Source: an uncultured Prevotellaceae bacterium
GTDB lineage: Bacteria > Bacteroidota > Bacteroidia > Bacteroidales > Muribaculaceae
Direction: 5' to 3'
Length of the DNA stretch: 6,020 nucleotides
Assembly: GCA_937892085.1 (NCBI GenBank)
Contig: CALAVD010000295.1
Span: 1-6,020, forward strand
In this document: in pieces, positions 5,386 to 6,020 of the stretch
How the letters are laid out: every line of letters begins with the position of its first letter
Numbering within the stretch: the stretch's first letter is position 1
Made by a program: the position numbers and the translations under genes
Notes under the pieces: generated by a model
What the model saw: only the letters and a program-made list of their open reading frames with translations
The model's database searches: none
What the model was told of the DNA's origin: nothing

Positions 5386-5984
5386 TCACAGATACCTCGC
5401 TGTGATGGAGCTTGGACATTGAAGCATGCCTTGTGGCGCGCCCGAATAGATGATGTTGCCACCTTCCTCTCCTGCGCCGGGTCCCAGCTCTATCACATGG
5501 TCGGCGGCTTTGATGACATCGGTGTTGTGCTCCACCACATAGACGGTGTTGCCCTCATCAACCATCTTGTTGAAGAGGTCGATGAGGTGATGCACATCCT
5601 TCAGGTGGAGTCCGTCGGTGGGTTCGTCAATTATGAAGATGCCGCGTTTGCCGCCATTATCCACTGGCGATGTGTAGGACTGCAGATAAGAGGCGATCTT
5701 CATGCGTTGCAGCTCACCGCCCGAGAGGGTGCTCAGCGCCTGATTGAGGTGCAGATAGTCGAGCCCCACAACCATCAAAGGCCTCAGTTTTTCCTCAATA
5801 GACGTTCCTGCAAAAAACTCGCTGGCACGGCGCACACTCATGTCCATCACCTCGGCGATGTTCTTGCCGTCGAGCGTATATTGCAAAGCCTCCCGCGAGT
5901 AGCGCAGACCGCCGCACGCCTCGCAGGTGGTCTCGATGTTGTCCATAAACGCCATCTCCGAAATTACCACTCCTTTGCCTCCAC
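5386..5984 (-). CDS. UvrA-family excinuclease ATPase, C-terminal part (N-terminal part lost at the contig end)
   Basis: About 199 C-terminal residues are present and end at TGA (5386-5388). From the N-terminal side they contain the second half of the C-terminal zinc finger (CEAC, 5914-5925), the ABC signature LSGGELQRMK (begins at 5727), Walker B with D-loop region IIDEPTDGLH (5605-5634), and the H-loop VVEHN. UvrA proteins are cytosolic dimeric ATPases that detect DNA damage for nucleotide excision repair. Housekeeping UvrA normally reads LSGGEAQRVKL and DEPTTGLH; the differences here, and the SSITARYL ending, recall the shorter UvrA paralogues (about 750-800 residues, UvrA2-like) whose role is less clear, so no symbol is given. 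The gene converges on fic. Sequence beyond 5984 is adapter, so any residue before the GGKGVVISEM segment is not trustworthy. Confidence 0.9.
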
Positions 5985-6020
5985 AGATCGGAAGAGCACA
6001 CGTCTGAACTCCAGTCACAC
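5985..6020 (+). other. Illumina TruSeq adapter contamination (not genomic)
   Basis: Positions 5985-6018 match all 34 bases of the TruSeq indexed adapter, beginning AGATCGGAAGAGC and ending CCAGTCAC. The two remaining bases, AC, are where the index would start. The match is contiguous, sits at the very end of the contig and interrupts a conserved UvrA zinc finger, so it is library read-through kept in the assembly. Translated on the minus strand it gives MTGVQTCALPI, a known false N-terminus. Confidence 0.98.

Noticed and set aside
1..6020. Mobile element, CRISPR array or riboswitch
   Set aside because: I found no transposase or integrase, no regularly spaced identical repeats with unique spacers, no duplicated tRNA end that would mark an attachment site, and leaders too short for known riboswitch folds.

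Overview
The window looks like the end of a short-read metagenomic contig from a Bacteroidota bacterium, most likely order Bacteroidales (Prevotella-like). The reasons are repeated matches to the Bacteroidota promoter pattern (TTTG, about 20 bases, TAnnTTTG) ahead of the genes, the lack of clear Shine-Dalgarno sequences, a tRNA gene with no encoded CCA, and the character of the ClpC, short CstA and UvrA-family proteins. The genus is inference; the promoter matches are seen directly.

Layout from left to right. Positions 1-1861 (minus) hold the first 620 residues of a ClpC-type AAA+ unfoldase; its C-terminus runs off the left edge, and its promoter lies at 1920-1951. Next comes a tRNA-Arg(ACG) gene (2040-2113, minus) with its own promoter and a hairpin terminator. 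A 67-residue single-membrane-segment protein of unknown function (2245-2448, minus) is divergent from a 478-residue CstA-family transporter (2572-4008, plus). The divergent region contains a CRP/FNR-like palindrome. A strong terminator after cstA overlaps the promoter of a class II, self-inhibited Fic-domain AMPylase (4157-5248, plus). After a 137-base convergent gap, the C-terminal ~199 residues of a UvrA-family ATPase read in from the right (5386-5984, minus).

The last 36 bases are not genomic. Positions 5985-6018 match the Illumina TruSeq adapter exactly, and 6019-6020 are probably the start of an index. A gene call that runs through this junction gains a false N-terminus (MTGVQTCALPI).

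The genes do not form one operon. Each appears to have its own promoter, and together they look like housekeeping and stress functions (proteolysis, translation, nutrient uptake, DNA damage) with one accessory gene, the Fic protein. I found no mobile element, CRISPR array or clear new multi-gene system. The most useful observations are the adapter contamination, the fused terminator/promoter between cstA and fic, the CRP-like site beside cstA, and a compensated tertiary pair in the tRNA.
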